Positions 11,589 through 23,104 of a DNA stretch of 64,000 nt are shown here, piece by piece. Below the pieces are notes generated by a model. It saw nothing but the letters and a program-made list of their open reading frames with translations. It had not been told where the DNA came from and ran no database searches. Where the stretch lies: contig NC_080081.1 in NCBI RefSeq assembly GCF_949987535.1, positions 48,334,973 through 48,398,972 on the forward strand, in the 5' to 3' direction. Source of the stretch: Balaenoptera acutorostrata (lineage: Eukaryota; Chordata; Mammalia; Artiodactyla; Balaenopteridae). Positions within the stretch are counted from its first letter, which is position 1. The number at the start of each line of letters is the position of its first letter. Made by a program: the position numbers and the translations under genes.

Positions 11589-12620
11589 ATTCCATCGAAT
11601 TTCCCAATAGTCCTGTTAAAATTGTGACTAGGATATACATAGTTATTTCCATACTTCCCTTTACATATTTTTAAATGGGTATCATTAAAATATTGCTGTG
11701 GTTTCCTTCAAGGAGCAGTCAGAAAGCAAAGGCACCTTCAAAGAGTTTCACTGAAGAGAAGTTAATGAAAGGACTACTTCCAGAGGTGTGGCCAGGTATG
11801 AAAGAGATGGCAGAGCATGGGAAAGCACCAGGGGCAAATGGTGGGAAGCCATCTAGCACCCCTGAGTCTGCAGGGGCAAAGGAAGAGACACTGAGACCCG
11901 AGCCCACAGGAGGGGCCACATGGCAGAACACAGCCACTGCTCAAACCTTGGCAGGGAAAGGACAGGTACCCTGGCCTCCCTCATCCTGTCCTCTGATCTC
12001 CTGCTGGCGCCCCCTATTGGACAAGCCCAATCAGAAACTAGAGAACGAGGAGATATGGTGAAAGGGTTTTTAAATGTCAGCCTCCTGCAGCACAGAGAAG
12101 GTGGGAAAATGGATCTGTAGGGGCAAAGGCAAATGACAGCACAGCTCAATTTACGGCCTGGTAGCTTTTATACCTGCAACACTGTAGTGTTAAAATTTGA
12201 AATGTATTCACAAACTCCATGAAAAGTCATTCTAGAGAAATAACTGACTCATTATTCTGTAGCCAGATGACTTGTGAAAATCACATACATTGTTACCTGA
12301 ATTGGTAACAGTTGTTTTTCACTTGAGGCATGACTTTTTGCAGGCTGCAAACCTTTCTTTTTAGATGGTAAAGTTGAGATTTTTCTGGTGACAGAGAACA
12401 GCAGCAGGCAGATAGCCTGTTTTCTCCATCCCTTCCCTCTGCAGACACAGAGCCTTACATTCCATCTATTACAGGACATGCTCTCATTAGCTTCAAATTT
12501 GAAATGCAGTCTTCTACTTCCTGATTGTAAAATCCCCAGCGACGCTGCAGAAGTTTTTAATTTTTTCTTCCAAAAAATGCAGAATGGTAAATCTTTCACA
12601 AAGAGAATCCAAAGAAACTA
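11589..12620. other. Unique intergenic DNA
   Basis: No repeat recognised. The 128-codon frame at 11675-12061 overlaps antisense frames of similar length and has no recognisable domain, so I do not call it a gene. Confidence 0.5.
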
Positions 12621-12632
12621 ATAAACAGTAAT

Positions 12633-12671
<39 letters not shown>

Positions 12672-12953
12672 TTTTTGGCTGTGTTGGGTCTTCATTTCTG
12701 TGCGAGGGCTTTCTCCAGTTGTGGCGAGCGGGGGCCACTCTTCAATGCGGTGTGCAGGCCTCTCACCGTCGCGGCCTCTCTTTTTGCGGAGCACAGGCTC
12801 CAGATGCGCAGGCTCAGTAGTTGCGGCTCACGGGCCCAGTTGCTCCATGGCATGTGGGATCTTCCCAGACCAGGGCTCGAACCCGTGTCCCCTGCATTGG
12901 CAGGCAGATTCTCAACCACTGCGCCACCAGGGAAGCCCATAAACAGTAATTTA
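12621..12953 (-). mobile_element. CHR-type SINE with 15-bp TSD
   Basis: Perfect direct repeats ataaacagtaattta flank the element at 12621-12635 and 12939-12953. On the minus strand it runs tRNA-like head ('gggcttccctggtggcgcag'), B-box near 12880, body with one 'agtagttgcgg' module, and a tail of (AAAT)n of about 10 units at 12636-12675. The intact head and exact duplication mark it as one of the youngest insertions in the window. Confidence 0.97.
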
Positions 12954-13630
12954 AATTCAAGAGTACCTGGAAAGTGTGCAGAGATCAGCAGGTGAGGATA
13001 AATTGGGCCCTTTCCAGGAAAGGTTGTTTGGGATCATTGCTTTCCTCCTTCTGCTAATTTCTCTGCTGGCCTAACCACATGAATCTGCAGTCAAATGCCT
13101 TTGCCTTAGAGAGTGAGAGGTAAAAAATCCAGTGAAATCAGCCTTTGTCAGTCCTCTGCCGATGGACATCATCCCTCCTGATTTTAGCTAGGACCAAGGA
13201 GGATGCTGAGCCTTTGTTCTAAGAACAAACACAGCCCACTCTTCCTGGGAATGCAGGGCAGCGTGAGAGCACAGTGCCAATAGGCTTCATCTGAAGGACA
13301 GACGTGAGCTGCAGTGAACTCTCCGCTCTCGCATTATTGCCAGTCATCTCCCCTGTTATATGCCAACAGGGTGGTATTAACTACGAGCCATTGTTTGCTG
13401 TGGAAATAACCGCCTTCGGTCATGATAATGAGCTTTGGCATCAGAGCATCAAAGCAAATGCAGAGAATGCCCCTGTGCAACCCCCAGCTGCTCTGATAAA
13501 TCACCGATCGATGGAGTCTCAGAGAGAGACTATAGCAAATGAACAGATTATTGAATTTTTTCAGGTCATTTGACATATGCAAGGCTGCCTAGGATAAAGA
13601 AAGCAAATAGGTCTGTCGCTTTTCTGTGTC
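12954..13630. other. Unique sequence, possible conserved non-coding element
   Basis: Not assignable to any repeat. 13300-13600 is balanced in base composition and keeps CpGs ('accgccttcggtcatgataa', 'caccgatcgatgg'). It is open on both strands over about 80 codons without a recognisable protein. This may be regulatory; see findings. Confidence 0.35.
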
Positions 13631-14044
13631 ACGTTCGTTCTTTTTTTTTTTTTAACCTCTGCATTTTATTTATTTATTTATTTAACATCTTTATTGGAGT
13701 ATGACTGCATTACAGTGTGTGTATTTTCTGCTGTATAACAAAGTGAATCAGCTATATGCATATGTAAATGCCCATATCCCCTCCCTCTTGCATCTCCCTC
13801 CCACCCTCCTTATCCCACCCCTCTGTGTGGTCCCAAAGCACAAAGATGATTACCCTGTGCCATGCAGCTGCTTCCCACTAGCTATCTATTTTACATTTGG
13901 TAGTGTGTATATGTCAATGATACTCTCTCACTTCGTCCCAGCTTACCCTTTCCCCTCCCCATGTGCTCAAGTCCATTTTCTACGTCTGTGTCTTTATTCC
14001 TGTCCTGCCCCTAGGTTCATCAGAACCATTTTTTTTCTTTTTAG

Positions 14045-15051
14045 ATTCCATATATATGTGTTAGCATACAGTATATCTTTTTCTCTTTCTGACTTACTTA
14101 ACTCTATATGACAGACTCTAGGTCCATCCACCTCACTACAAATAACTCAATTTTCTTTCCTTTTATGGCTGAGTAATATTCCATTGTATATATGTCCCAC
14201 ATCTTCTTTACCCATTCATCTATCGATGGATACTTAGGTTGCTTCCATGTCCTGGTTATTGTAAATAGGGCTGCAATTAACACTGTGGTACATGACTCTT
14301 TTTAAATTATGGTTTTCTCACAGTATATGCCCAGTAGTGGGATTGCTGTGTCATATGGTAATTGTATTTTTAGTTTTTTAAGGAACCTCCATACTGTTCT
14401 CCAGAGTGGCTGTATCAATTTACATTCCCACCAAAAGTGCAAGAGGGTGCCCGTTTCTCCACACCCTCTCCAGCATTTATTGTCTGTAGATTTTTTAATG
14501 ATGGACATTCTGAATAGTGTGAGGTGATACCTCATTGTAGTTTTGATTTGCATTTCTCTAATGATTAGTGATGTTGAGCGTCTTTTCATGTGTCTGTTGG
14601 CAATCTGTATATCTTCTTTGGAGAAATGTCTATTTAGGTCTTCTGCCCATTTTTGGATTCGATTGTTTGTTTTTTTGATATTTAGCTGCATGAACTGCTT
14701 TTATATTTTGGAGATTAATCCTTTGTCAGTTGCTTCATTTGCAAATATTTTCTCCCATTCTGAGGGTTGTCTTTTATTCTTGTTTATGGTTTCCTTTGCT
14801 GTGCAAAAGCTTTTAAGTTTCATTAGGTCCCATTTGTTTATTTTTGTTTTTATTTCCATTTCTCTAGGAGGTTGGTCAAAAAGGAACTTGCTGTAATTTA
14901 TGTCATAGTGTGTTCTGCCTATGTTTTCTTCTAAGAGTTTTATAGTGTCTGGTCTTACATTTAGGTTTTTAATCAATTTTGAGTTTATTTTTGTGTATGG
15001 TGTTAGGAAGTGTACTAATTTCATTCTTCTACATGTACCTGTCCAGTTTTC
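14045..15051 (-). pseudogene. Older L1: ORF2 C-terminal remnant
   Basis: Minus-strand translation shows the ORF2 C-terminal region up to the point where the younger L1 interrupts it. The Cys-rich box '[18 protein letters not shown]' (about 14430-14490) has lost its His-Cys pair, because the usual HCWWEC reads HFWWEC. Frames break near 14300 and 14695. The reading continues on the far side of the insertion at 18995. Confidence 0.88.
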
Positions 15052-15264
15052 CCAGCACCATTTATTTTTTTTTATTTTTTAATTTTTTTAAATCAGTCAT
15101 CAATTTTATACACATCACTGTATACATGTCAATCCCAATCGCCCAATTCATCACACCACCATCCCCAACCCACCGTGGTTTTCCCCCCTTGGTGTCCAAA
15201 TGTTTGTTCTCTACATCTGTGTCTCAATTTCTGCCCTGCAAACCGGTTCATCTGTACCATTTTT

Positions 15265-17945
15265 CTAGGTTCCACATACATGCATTAATATACGATATTT
15301 GTTTTTCTCTTTCTGACTTACTTCACTCTGTATGACAGTCTCTACATCCATCCACGTCTCAACAAATGACCCAATTTCATTCCTTTTTATGGCTGAGTAA
15401 TATTCCATTGTATATATGTACCACATCTTCTTTATCCATTCATCTGTCGATGGGCATTTAGGTTGCTTCCATGACCTGGCTATTGTAAATAGAGCTACAA
15501 TGAACATTGGGGTGTATGTGTCCTTTTGAATTATGATTTTTCTCTGGGTATATGCCCAGGAGTGGGATTGCTGGATCATATGGTAATTCTACTTTTAGTT
15601 TTTTAAGGAACCTCCATATTGTTCTCCATAGTGGCTGTATCAATTTACATTCCCACCAACAGTGCAAGAGGGTTCCCTTTTCTCCACACCCTCTCCAGCA
15701 TTTGTTGTTTGTAGATTTTCTAATGACGCTCATTCTAACTGGTGTGAGGTGATACCTCATTGTAGTTTTGATTTGCATTTCTCTAATAATTACTGATGTT
15801 GAGCAGCTTTTCATGTGCTTCTTGGCCATCTGTATGTCTTCTTTGGAGAAATGTCTATTTACGTCTTCTGCCCATTTTTGGATTGAGTTGTTTGTTTCTT
15901 TAATATTGAGCTGCATGAGCTGTTTATATATTTTGGAGATTAATCCTTTGTCCGTTGATTCGTTTGCAAATGTTTTCTCCCATTCTGAGGGTTGTCTTTT
16001 CGTCTTGTTTATGGTTTCCTTTGTTGTGCAAAAGCTTTGAAGTTTCATTAGGTCTCATTTGTTTATTTTTGTTTTTATTTCCATTACTCTAGGAGGTGGA
16101 TCAAAAAAGATCTTGCTGAGACTTATGTCAAAGAGTGTTCTTCCTATGTTTTCCTCTAAGAGTTTTATAGTGTCTGGTCTTACATTTAGGTCTCTAATCC
16201 ATTTTGAATTTATTTTTGTGTATGGTGTTAGGGAGTATTCTAATTTCATTCTTTTACATGTAGCTGTCCAGTTTTCCCAGCACCACTTATTGAAGAGACT
16301 GTCTTTTCTCCATTATATATCTTTGCCTCCTTTGTCATAGATTAGTTGATGATAGGCGTGTGGGTTTATCTCTGGGCTTTCTATCTTGTTCCATTGACCT
16401 ATGTTTCTGTTTTTGTGCCACTACCATATTGTCTTGATTACTGTACCTTTGTAGTATAGTCTGAAGTGAGGGAGTCTGATTCCTCCAGCTCCGTTTTTTT
16501 CCCTCAAGACTGCTTTGGCTATTTGGGGTCTTTTGTGTCTCCATACAAATTTTAAGATGATTTATTCTAGTTCCGTTTAAAAAGCCATTGGTAATTTGAT
16601 AGGGATTGCATTGAATCTGTAGATTGCTTTGGGTAGTATAGTCATTTTCACAATATTGATTTTTCCAATCCAACAACATGGTATATCTCTCCATCTGTTG
16701 GTATCATCTTTAATTTCTTTCATCAGTGTCTTATAGTTTTCTGCATACAGGTCTTTTGTCCCCCTAGGTAGGTTTATTCCTAGGTATTTTATTCTTTTTG
16801 TTGCAATGGTACATGAGAGTGTTTCCATAATTTCTCTTTCAGATTTTTCATTATTAGTATATGAATGCAAGAGATTTCTGTGCCTTAATTTTGTATCCTG
16901 CTACTTTACCAAATTCATTGATGAGCTTTAGTAGTTTTCTGGTGACATTTTTAGGATTCTCTATTTATAGTATCATGTCATCTGCAAACAGTGACAGTTT
17001 TACTTCTTCTTTTCCAATTTGTATTCCTTTTATTTCTTTTTGTTCTCTGATTGCCGTGGCTAAAACTTCCAAAACTGTGTTGAATAATAGTGGTGAGAGT
17101 GGGCATCCTTGTCTCGTTTCTGATCTTAGAGGAAATGCTTTCAGTTTTTCACCGTTGAGAATGACGTTTGCTGTGGGTTTGTCATATATGGCCTTTATTG
17201 TGTTGAGGTAGGTTCCCTCTATGCCCACTTTCTGGAGAGTTTTTATCATAAATCATTGTTGAATTTTGTCAAAAGCTTTTTCTGCATCTATTGAGATGAT
17301 CTTATGGTTGTTATTCTTCAATTTGTTAACATGGTGTATCACATTGATTGATTTGCGTATATTGAAGAATCCTTGCATTCCTGGGATAAATCCCACTTGA
17401 TTGTGGTGTATGATCCTTTTAATGTGTTGTTGGATTCTGTTTGCTAGTATTTTGTTGAGGATTTTTGCCTCTATATTCATCAGTGATATTGGTCTGTAAT
17501 TTTCTTTTTTTGTAGTATCTTTGTCTGGTTTTGGTATCAGGGTGATGGTGGCCTCATAGAATGAGTTTGGGAGTGTTCCTTCCTCTGTAATTTTTTGTAA
17601 GCGTTTGAGAAGGATGGGTGTTAGCTCTTCTCTAAATGTTTGATAGATTTCACTTGTGAAGCCATCTGGTCCGGGACTTTTTTTTTTTTTTTTTTTGGTC
17701 CTGGTCTTTTGTTTGTTGGAAGCTTTTAAATCACAGTTTCAATTTCATTACTTGTGATTGGTCTGCTCATATTTTCTGTTTCTTCCTGGTTCAGTCTTGG
17801 AAGGTTATACCTTTCTAAGAATTTGTCCATTTCTTCCAGCTTGTCCATTTTATTGGCATAGAGTTGCTTGTAGTAGTCTCTAGGATGCTTTGTATTTCTG
17901 CAGTGTCTGTTGTAACTTATCGTTTTTCATTTCTAATTTAGACCC
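15265..17945 (-). pseudogene. Younger L1: ORF2 RT and C-terminal segment
   Basis: On the minus strand the order is '[15 protein letters not shown]' (near 17925), the RT entry region, '[14 protein letters not shown]' (about 17385), '[12 protein letters not shown]' (about 17105), the catalytic box FADD (about 16970-16985), then 'IPIKLPMAF' and the Cys-rich box '[18 protein letters not shown]' (about 15640-15700). Several stops and frameshifts interrupt it, for example between 16860 and 16965 and between 17250 and 17260. A pure T run at 17678-17696 interrupts the RT region. Confidence 0.9.
17668..17706 (-). repeat. Poly(A)-only insertion in the younger L1
   Basis: A 19-base T run (17678-17696) sits between ggtccgggac (17668-17677) and ggtcctggtc (17697-17706). 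Uninterrupted L1 sequence has this decamer once, as seen in the older L1 near 20370 ('ggtcctgggcttttg'). The simplest reading is a retro-insertion of poly(A) alone with a 10-bp duplication. Slippage of the T run cannot explain the duplicated decamer by itself. Confidence 0.55.
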
Positions 17946-18979
17946 ACTTTAGACCTAGGGACACATACAGACTGAAAGTGAGGGGATGGAAAAAGATATT
18001 CCATGCAAGTGGAAATCAAAAGAAAGCTGGAGTAGCTATACTCATATCAGATAAAATAGACTTTAAAATAGAGAATGTTACAAGAGACAAGGAAAGACAC
18101 TACATAATGATCAAGGGATCAATCCAAGAAGAAGACATAACAATTATAAATATATATGCACCCAACATAGGAGCACCTCAAAACATAAGGCAACTTCTAA
18201 CAGCTATAAAAGAGGAAACCAACAGTAACACAATAATAGTGGGGGACTTTAACACCTCATTTACACCAATGGACAGATCATCCAAAATGAAAATAAATAA
18301 GGAAACAGAAGCTTTAAATGACACAATAGACCAGATAGATTTAATTGATATTTATAGGACATTCCATCCAAAAACAGATTACACTTTCTTCTCAAGTGTG
18401 CATGGAACATTCTCCAGGATAGATCACATTTTGAGTCACAAATCAAGGCTCAGTAAATTTAAGAAAATAGAAATCATATCAAGCATCTTTTCTGACCACA
18501 ACGCTATGAGATTAGAAATGAATTACAGGGAAAAAAAACGTAAGAAACACAAACACATGGAGGCTAAACAATACGTTACTAAATAACCAAGAGATCACTG
18601 AAGAAATTGAAGAGGAAATCAAAAAATACCTAGAGACAAATGACAATGAAACCACGACAATCCAAACCCTATGGGATGCAGCAAAAGCAGTTCTAAGAGG
18701 GAAGTTTATAGCTATACAAGCCTACCTAGAGAAACAAGAAAAATCTCAAGTAAACAATCTAACCTTACACCTAAAGGAACTAGAGAAAGAAGAACAAACA
18801 AAACCCAAAGTTAGCAGAAGGAAAGAAATCCTAAAGATCAGAGTGGAAATAAATGAAATAGAAACAAAGAAAACAATAGCAAATATCAATAAAACTAAAA
18901 GCTGGTTCTTTGAGAAGATAAACAAAATTGATAAGCCATTAGCCAGACTCATCAAGAAAAAGATGGAGAGGACTCAAAT
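17946..18979 (+). pseudogene. Younger L1: inverted ORF2 endonuclease segment
   Basis: The plus strand holds an open stretch of about 200 codons (17978-18586) with the L1 apurinic-like endonuclease core: 'KKAGVAILISDKIDF' (18020), 'INIYAPN' (18143), 'VGDFNT' (about 18237, catalytic Asp-x-Asn), 'YTFFSSVHGTFSRIDHIL' (about 18380) and 'SIFSDHNAM' (about 18483, active-site Asp-His). A stop follows at 18584, then the linker '[16 protein letters not shown]' (about 18920) up to the break. The N-terminal 40 or so residues, including the first catalytic residues, are missing. This is the 5' half of the same L1, inverted during insertion. Confidence 0.92.
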
Positions 18980-18994
18980 CCAGCACCACTTATT

Positions 18995-21765
18995 GAAGAG
19001 ACTGTCTTTTCTGCATTGTATACTCTTTCCTCCTTTATCAAAGATATGGTGACCATATGTGCATGGGTTTATCTCTGGGCTTTCCATCCTGTTCCATTGA
19101 CCTATATTTCTGTTTTTGTGCCAGTACCATACTGTCTTGATTAACGTAGCTTTGTAGTATAGTCTGAAGTCCAGGAGCCTGATTCCTCCAGCTCCATTTT
19201 TCTTTCTTAGATTGTTTTGGCTATTCAGGGTCTTTTGTGTTTCCATACAAATTGTGCAATTTTTTGTTCTAGTTCTGTGAAAAATGCCATTGGTAGTTTG
19301 ATAGGGATTACACTGAATATGTAGATTGCTTTGGTTAGTATAGTTATTTTCACAATGTTGATTCTTCCAATCCAAGAACATGGTATATCTCTCCATCTGT
19401 TTGTATCACCTTTAATTTCTTTCATGAGTGTCTTATAGTTTTCTGCAGACAGGTCTTTTGTCTCCTTAGGTAGGTTTCTTCCTAGGTATTTTATTCTTTT
19501 TGTTGCAATGCTAAATAGGAGTGTTTCCTTAATTTCTCTTTCAGATTTTTCATCATTAGTGTATAGGAATGAAAGAGAATTCTGTGCATTAATTTTGTAT
19601 CCTGTTACTCTACCAAATTCTTTGATTAGCTCTAGTAGTTTTCTGGTAGCATCTTTAGGATTCTCTATGTATAGTATCAGGTCATCTTCAAAGAGTGACA
19701 GTTTTACTTCTGCTTTTCCAATTTGGATTCCTTTTATTTCTTTTTCTTCACTGATTGCTGTGGCTAAAACTTCCAAAACTATGTTGAATAATCGTGGTGA
19801 GAGTGGGCAACCTTGTATTGTTCCTGATCTTAGAGGAAATTGTTTCAATTTTTCACCATTGAGAATGATGTTGGCTGTGGGTTTGTTATATATGGCCTCT
19901 ATTATGTTGAGGTAGGTTCCCTCTATACCTACTTTCTGGAGGGTTTTTAATCATAAATGGGTGTTGAATTTTGTCAAAGCTTTTTCTGCATCTATTGAGA
20001 TTATCATATGGTTTTTCTCCTTCAATTTGTTATTGTATATCACATTGATTGATTTGCATATGTTGAAGAATCCTTGCATTCCTGAGATAAAACCCACTTG
20101 ATCATGGTGTATGATCCTTTTAATGTGCTGTTGGATCCTGTTGGCTAGTATTTTGTTGAGTATTTTTGCATCTATGTTTATCAGAGATAGTGGCCTGTAG
20201 TCTTCTTTTTTTGTGACATCTTTGTCTGGTTTTGGTATCAGGCTGATGGTTGTCTTGTAGAATGTGTTTGGGAGTGTTCCTCCCTCTGCTATATTTTGGA
20301 AGAGTTTGAGAAAGATAGGTGTTAGCTCGTCTCTAAATGTTTGATAGAATTCACCTGTGAAGCCATCTGGTCCTGGGCTTTTGTTTGCTGTAAGATTTTT
20401 AATCAAAGTTTCAATTTCATTACTTGTGATTGGTCTGTTTATATTTTCTATTTCTTCCTGGTTCAGTCCGGAAAGTTGTGCTTTTCTAAGAATTTGTCCA
20501 TTTCTTCCAGGTTGTCCATATTCGTGACATATAGTTACTTGTAATAATCTCTCATGATCCTTTGTAGTTTTGCAGTTTCAGTTGTTACTTCTTTTTCATT
20601 TCTAATTCTGTTGATTTGAGTCCTCTCCCTTTTTTTCTTGATGAGTCTGGCTAATGGTTTATCAATTATGTTTATCTTCTCAAAGAACCAGCTTTTAGTT
20701 TTATTTATCTTTGCTATTGTTTCCTTCATTTTTTTCCCATTTATTTCTGATCTGATCTTTATGATTTCTTTCTTTCTGCTAACTTTAGGGTTTTTTGTTC
20801 TTCTTTCTCTAATTGCTTTAGGTGTAAGGTTAGGTTGTTTATTTGAGTTTTTTCTTGTTTCTTGAGGTAGGATTATATTGCTGTAAACTTCCCTCTTAGA
20901 ACTACTTTTGCTGAATCCCACAGGTTTTGGGTCATCATGTTTTCATTTGTTTCTAAGTATTTTTTGATTTTCTCTTTGATTCCTTCAGTGATATCTTGGT
21001 TATTTAGTAGTGTATTGTTTAGCCTCCATGTGTTTGTATTTTTTACAGATTTTTTTCCTGTAATTGATACCTAGTCTCATAGCACTGTGGTCAGAAAAGA
21101 TATTTGATACAATTTCAATTTTCTTAAATTTACCAAGGCTTGACCCAATATATGGTCTATCCTGGAGAGTGTTCCATGAGCACTTGAGAAGAAAGTGTAA
21201 TCTGTTGTTTTTGGATGGAATGTTCTATAAATATCAGTTAAGTCCACCTTGTTTAATGTGTCAATTAAAGCTTGTGCTTCCTTATTTATTTTCATTTTGG
21301 ATGATCTGTCCATTGGTGAAAGTGGGGTGTTAAAGTCCCCTACTCTGATTGTGTTACTGTCGATTTCCCATTTTATGGCTGGTAGCATTTGGCTTATGTA
21401 TTGAGGTGCTCCTATGTTGGGTGCATAAATATTTACAATTGTTATATCATCTTGGATGGATCCCTTGATCATTATGTAGTGTCCTTCTTTGTCTCTTGTA
21501 ATAGTCTTTATTTTAAAGTCTATTTTGTCTGATATGAGAATTGCTACTCCAGCTTTCTTTTGATTTCCATTTTCATGGAATATGTTTTTCCATCCCCTCA
21601 CTTTCAGTCTCTATGTGTGCCTAGGTCTGAAGTGGGTCTCTTGTAGACAGCATATGTACAGGTCTTGTTTTTGTATCCATTCAGCTGGTCTATCTTTTGG
21701 CTGGTGCCTTTAATCCATTTACATTTAAGGTAATTATCAATATGTATGTTCCTAGTATCATTTTC
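18995..21765 (-). pseudogene. Older L1: ORF2 endonuclease and RT remnant
   Basis: Minus-strand pieces, in ORF order, are: the N-terminal stretch 'LNVNGL' (about 21725), the endonuclease core (21077-21601, with 'VGDFNTPLSPMD' and 'SAHGTLSRIDHILG'), the linker (20535-20921, '[12 protein letters not shown]'), the RT entry '[15 protein letters not shown]' (about 20385), '[14 protein letters not shown]' (about 20090), and '[10 protein letters not shown]' then '[11 protein letters not shown]' (about 19690-19820). The catalytic box reads FEDD instead of FADD, and several frameshifts separate the pieces, so this copy is inactive. Confidence 0.9.
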
Positions 21766-21799
21766 TTAATTGTTTTGTGTTTGTTTTTTTAGGTCTTTT

Positions 21800-22735
21800 C
21801 CTTCTCTTGTGTTTCCTGCCTAGAGAAGTTCCTTTAGCGTTTGTTGTAAAGCTGGTTTGGTGGAGCTGAATTCTCTTAACTTTTGCTTATCTGTAAAAGT
21901 TTTAATTTCTGCATTGAATCTGAATGAGATCCTTGCTGGGTAGAATAATCTTGGTTGTAGGTTTTTCGCTTTCATCACTTTAAATATGTCCTGCCACTCT
22001 CTTCTGGTTTGCAGAGTTTCTGCTGAAAGATCAGCTGTTAACCTTATGGGTATTCTTTTGTATATTATTTGTTGCGTTTCTCTGGATGCTTTTAATATTT
22101 TTTCTTTGTATTATTTTTTGATAGTTTGATTAATATGTATCTCAGTGTGTTCCTCTTTGGGTTTATCCTGTATGGTACTCTCTGTGCTTCCTGGAGTTGA
22201 TTGACTATTTCCTTTCCCATGTCAGGGAAGTTTTTGACTATAATCTCTTCAAATATTTTCTCAGACCTTTTCTTTTTTCTTCCTCTGGGACCCTTATAAT
22301 TCGAATGTTGGTGCTTTTAACATTGTCCCAGAGGTTTCTGAAACTATCCTCTATTCTTTTAATTCTTTTTTCTTTATTCTGCTCCCTGGCAGTTATTTCC
22401 AACATTTTATCTTCCAGCTCACTTATCTGTTCTTCTGCCTCAGTTATTCTGTTATTGATTCCTTCTAGAGTGTTTTTAATTTCAGTAATTGTGTTGTTCA
22501 TCACTGTTTGCTCTTTAGTTCTTCTAGATCCTTGTTAAATGTTTCTTGTATTTTCTCCATTCTGTTTCCGAGATTTTGGATCATCTTTACTATCATTACT
22601 CTGAATTATTTTTCAGGCAGGTTGCTTATTTTGTCTTCATTTATTTGGTCTTGTAGGATTTTACCTTGCTCCTTCGTCTGTAATATGTTTTTTGTTTTTG
22701 TTTTTTTTTTCTTTTTTTTTTTTGATGGGTAGTAC
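21800..22735 (-). pseudogene. Older L1: ORF1 remnant
   Basis: Minus-strand translation of 22238-22504 gives the ORF1 coiled-coil heptads ('ITEAEEQISELEDKMLEI') followed by the start of the RNA-binding domain ('DNVKSTNIRIIRVPEEE'). The C-terminal domain is scattered over other frames down to about 21800. The N-terminus is disturbed by an A-rich run (T run at 22706-22722 on the + strand). ORF1 normally forms the trimeric RNA chaperone of the L1 particle; here it is broken. Confidence 0.82.
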
Positions 22736-23092
22736 TGTATTCCTGTCTTACTGGTTGTTTGGCCTGAGATGTCCAGCACTGGAGTTTGCAAGCAGTTAGA
22801 TTGAGCTGGGTTTTGGTGCTGAGATTAGGACCTCTGGGAGGCCTCACTCCAATTGATATTCCCTGGGGTCTGAGGTTCTCTGCCAGTCCAGTGGTTTGGA
22901 CTTGGAGCTCCCACCACAGGAGCTCGGGTACAACCTCTGGCCTGGGAACCAAGATCCCACAAGCCAGTAACTGGGCATACCTCCTGTTCCCTTAGGTGTC
23001 CATGGTCCCCCACCAGTGCCTGGTAGTTACCCTAGTTGTGAGGAGATGCAAATTCCACATCCTCCTAGTATGCCATCTTGCCTCCGCCCCTC
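22736..23092 (-). promoter_or_regulatory. Older L1: 5' UTR (promoter region)
   Basis: This GC-richer block ends at the target duplication and begins, on the minus strand, with 'aggcggaggcaagatggcat', a YY1-like 'aagatggc' motif at the start as in many mammalian L1 promoters. It continues through 'ccagtggtgg'-type and 'ccagaggtcctaatctcag' stretches to ORF1. Presence of this end shows the copy was not 5'-truncated at insertion. Present activity is not shown by the sequence. Confidence 0.6.
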
Positions 23093-23104
23093 ATGTTCAT
23101 TCTT

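Larger units (their letters stand above)
15052..18994 (-). mobile_element. Younger L1 with 5' inversion, inserted into the older L1
   Basis: Flanking repeats ccagcaccatttatt (15052-15066) and ccagcaccacttatt (18980-18994) are a 15-bp target duplication with one mismatch. They rejoin the host L1 exactly. The 3' part (15067 to about 17945) is on the minus strand: A-rich tail, 3' UTR, then ORF2 up to just before the RT core. The 5' part (about 17946-18979) is on the plus strand and carries the endonuclease region. The two parts meet in ORF2 order without large loss, which is the structure left by twin priming. The 5' end is truncated inside the endonuclease domain. Confidence 0.95.
13631..23104 (-). 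mobile_element. Near-full-length older L1, interrupted by a second L1
   Basis: Target duplication acgttcgttctt (13631-13642) and atgttcattctt (23093-23104) bracket the element; both mismatches are CpG transitions. On the minus strand it runs 5' UTR (about 22736-23092), ORF1 remnant, ORF2 remnant, then a 3' UTR of the type ending 'caataaagatgtt' (here 13660-13710 in antisense). Subtracting the inserted L1 (15067-18979) leaves about 5.5 kb, close to full length for a mammalian L1 with a short 5' UTR. Both ORFs are broken by stops and frameshifts. Its 3' UTR differs from that of the inserted L1, so it belongs to another, older subfamily. Confidence 0.93.

Noticed and set aside
12675..12995. A 106-codon frame with overlapping frames on both strands
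   Set aside because: Lies within a CHR SINE. Equivalent frames recur in the SINEs at 44.8 and 57.6 kb.
17978..18586. A 202-codon open frame that looks like a nuclease gene
   Set aside because: It is the L1 ORF2 endonuclease segment of a 5'-inverted L1; it lacks the N-terminus and the rest of ORF2.
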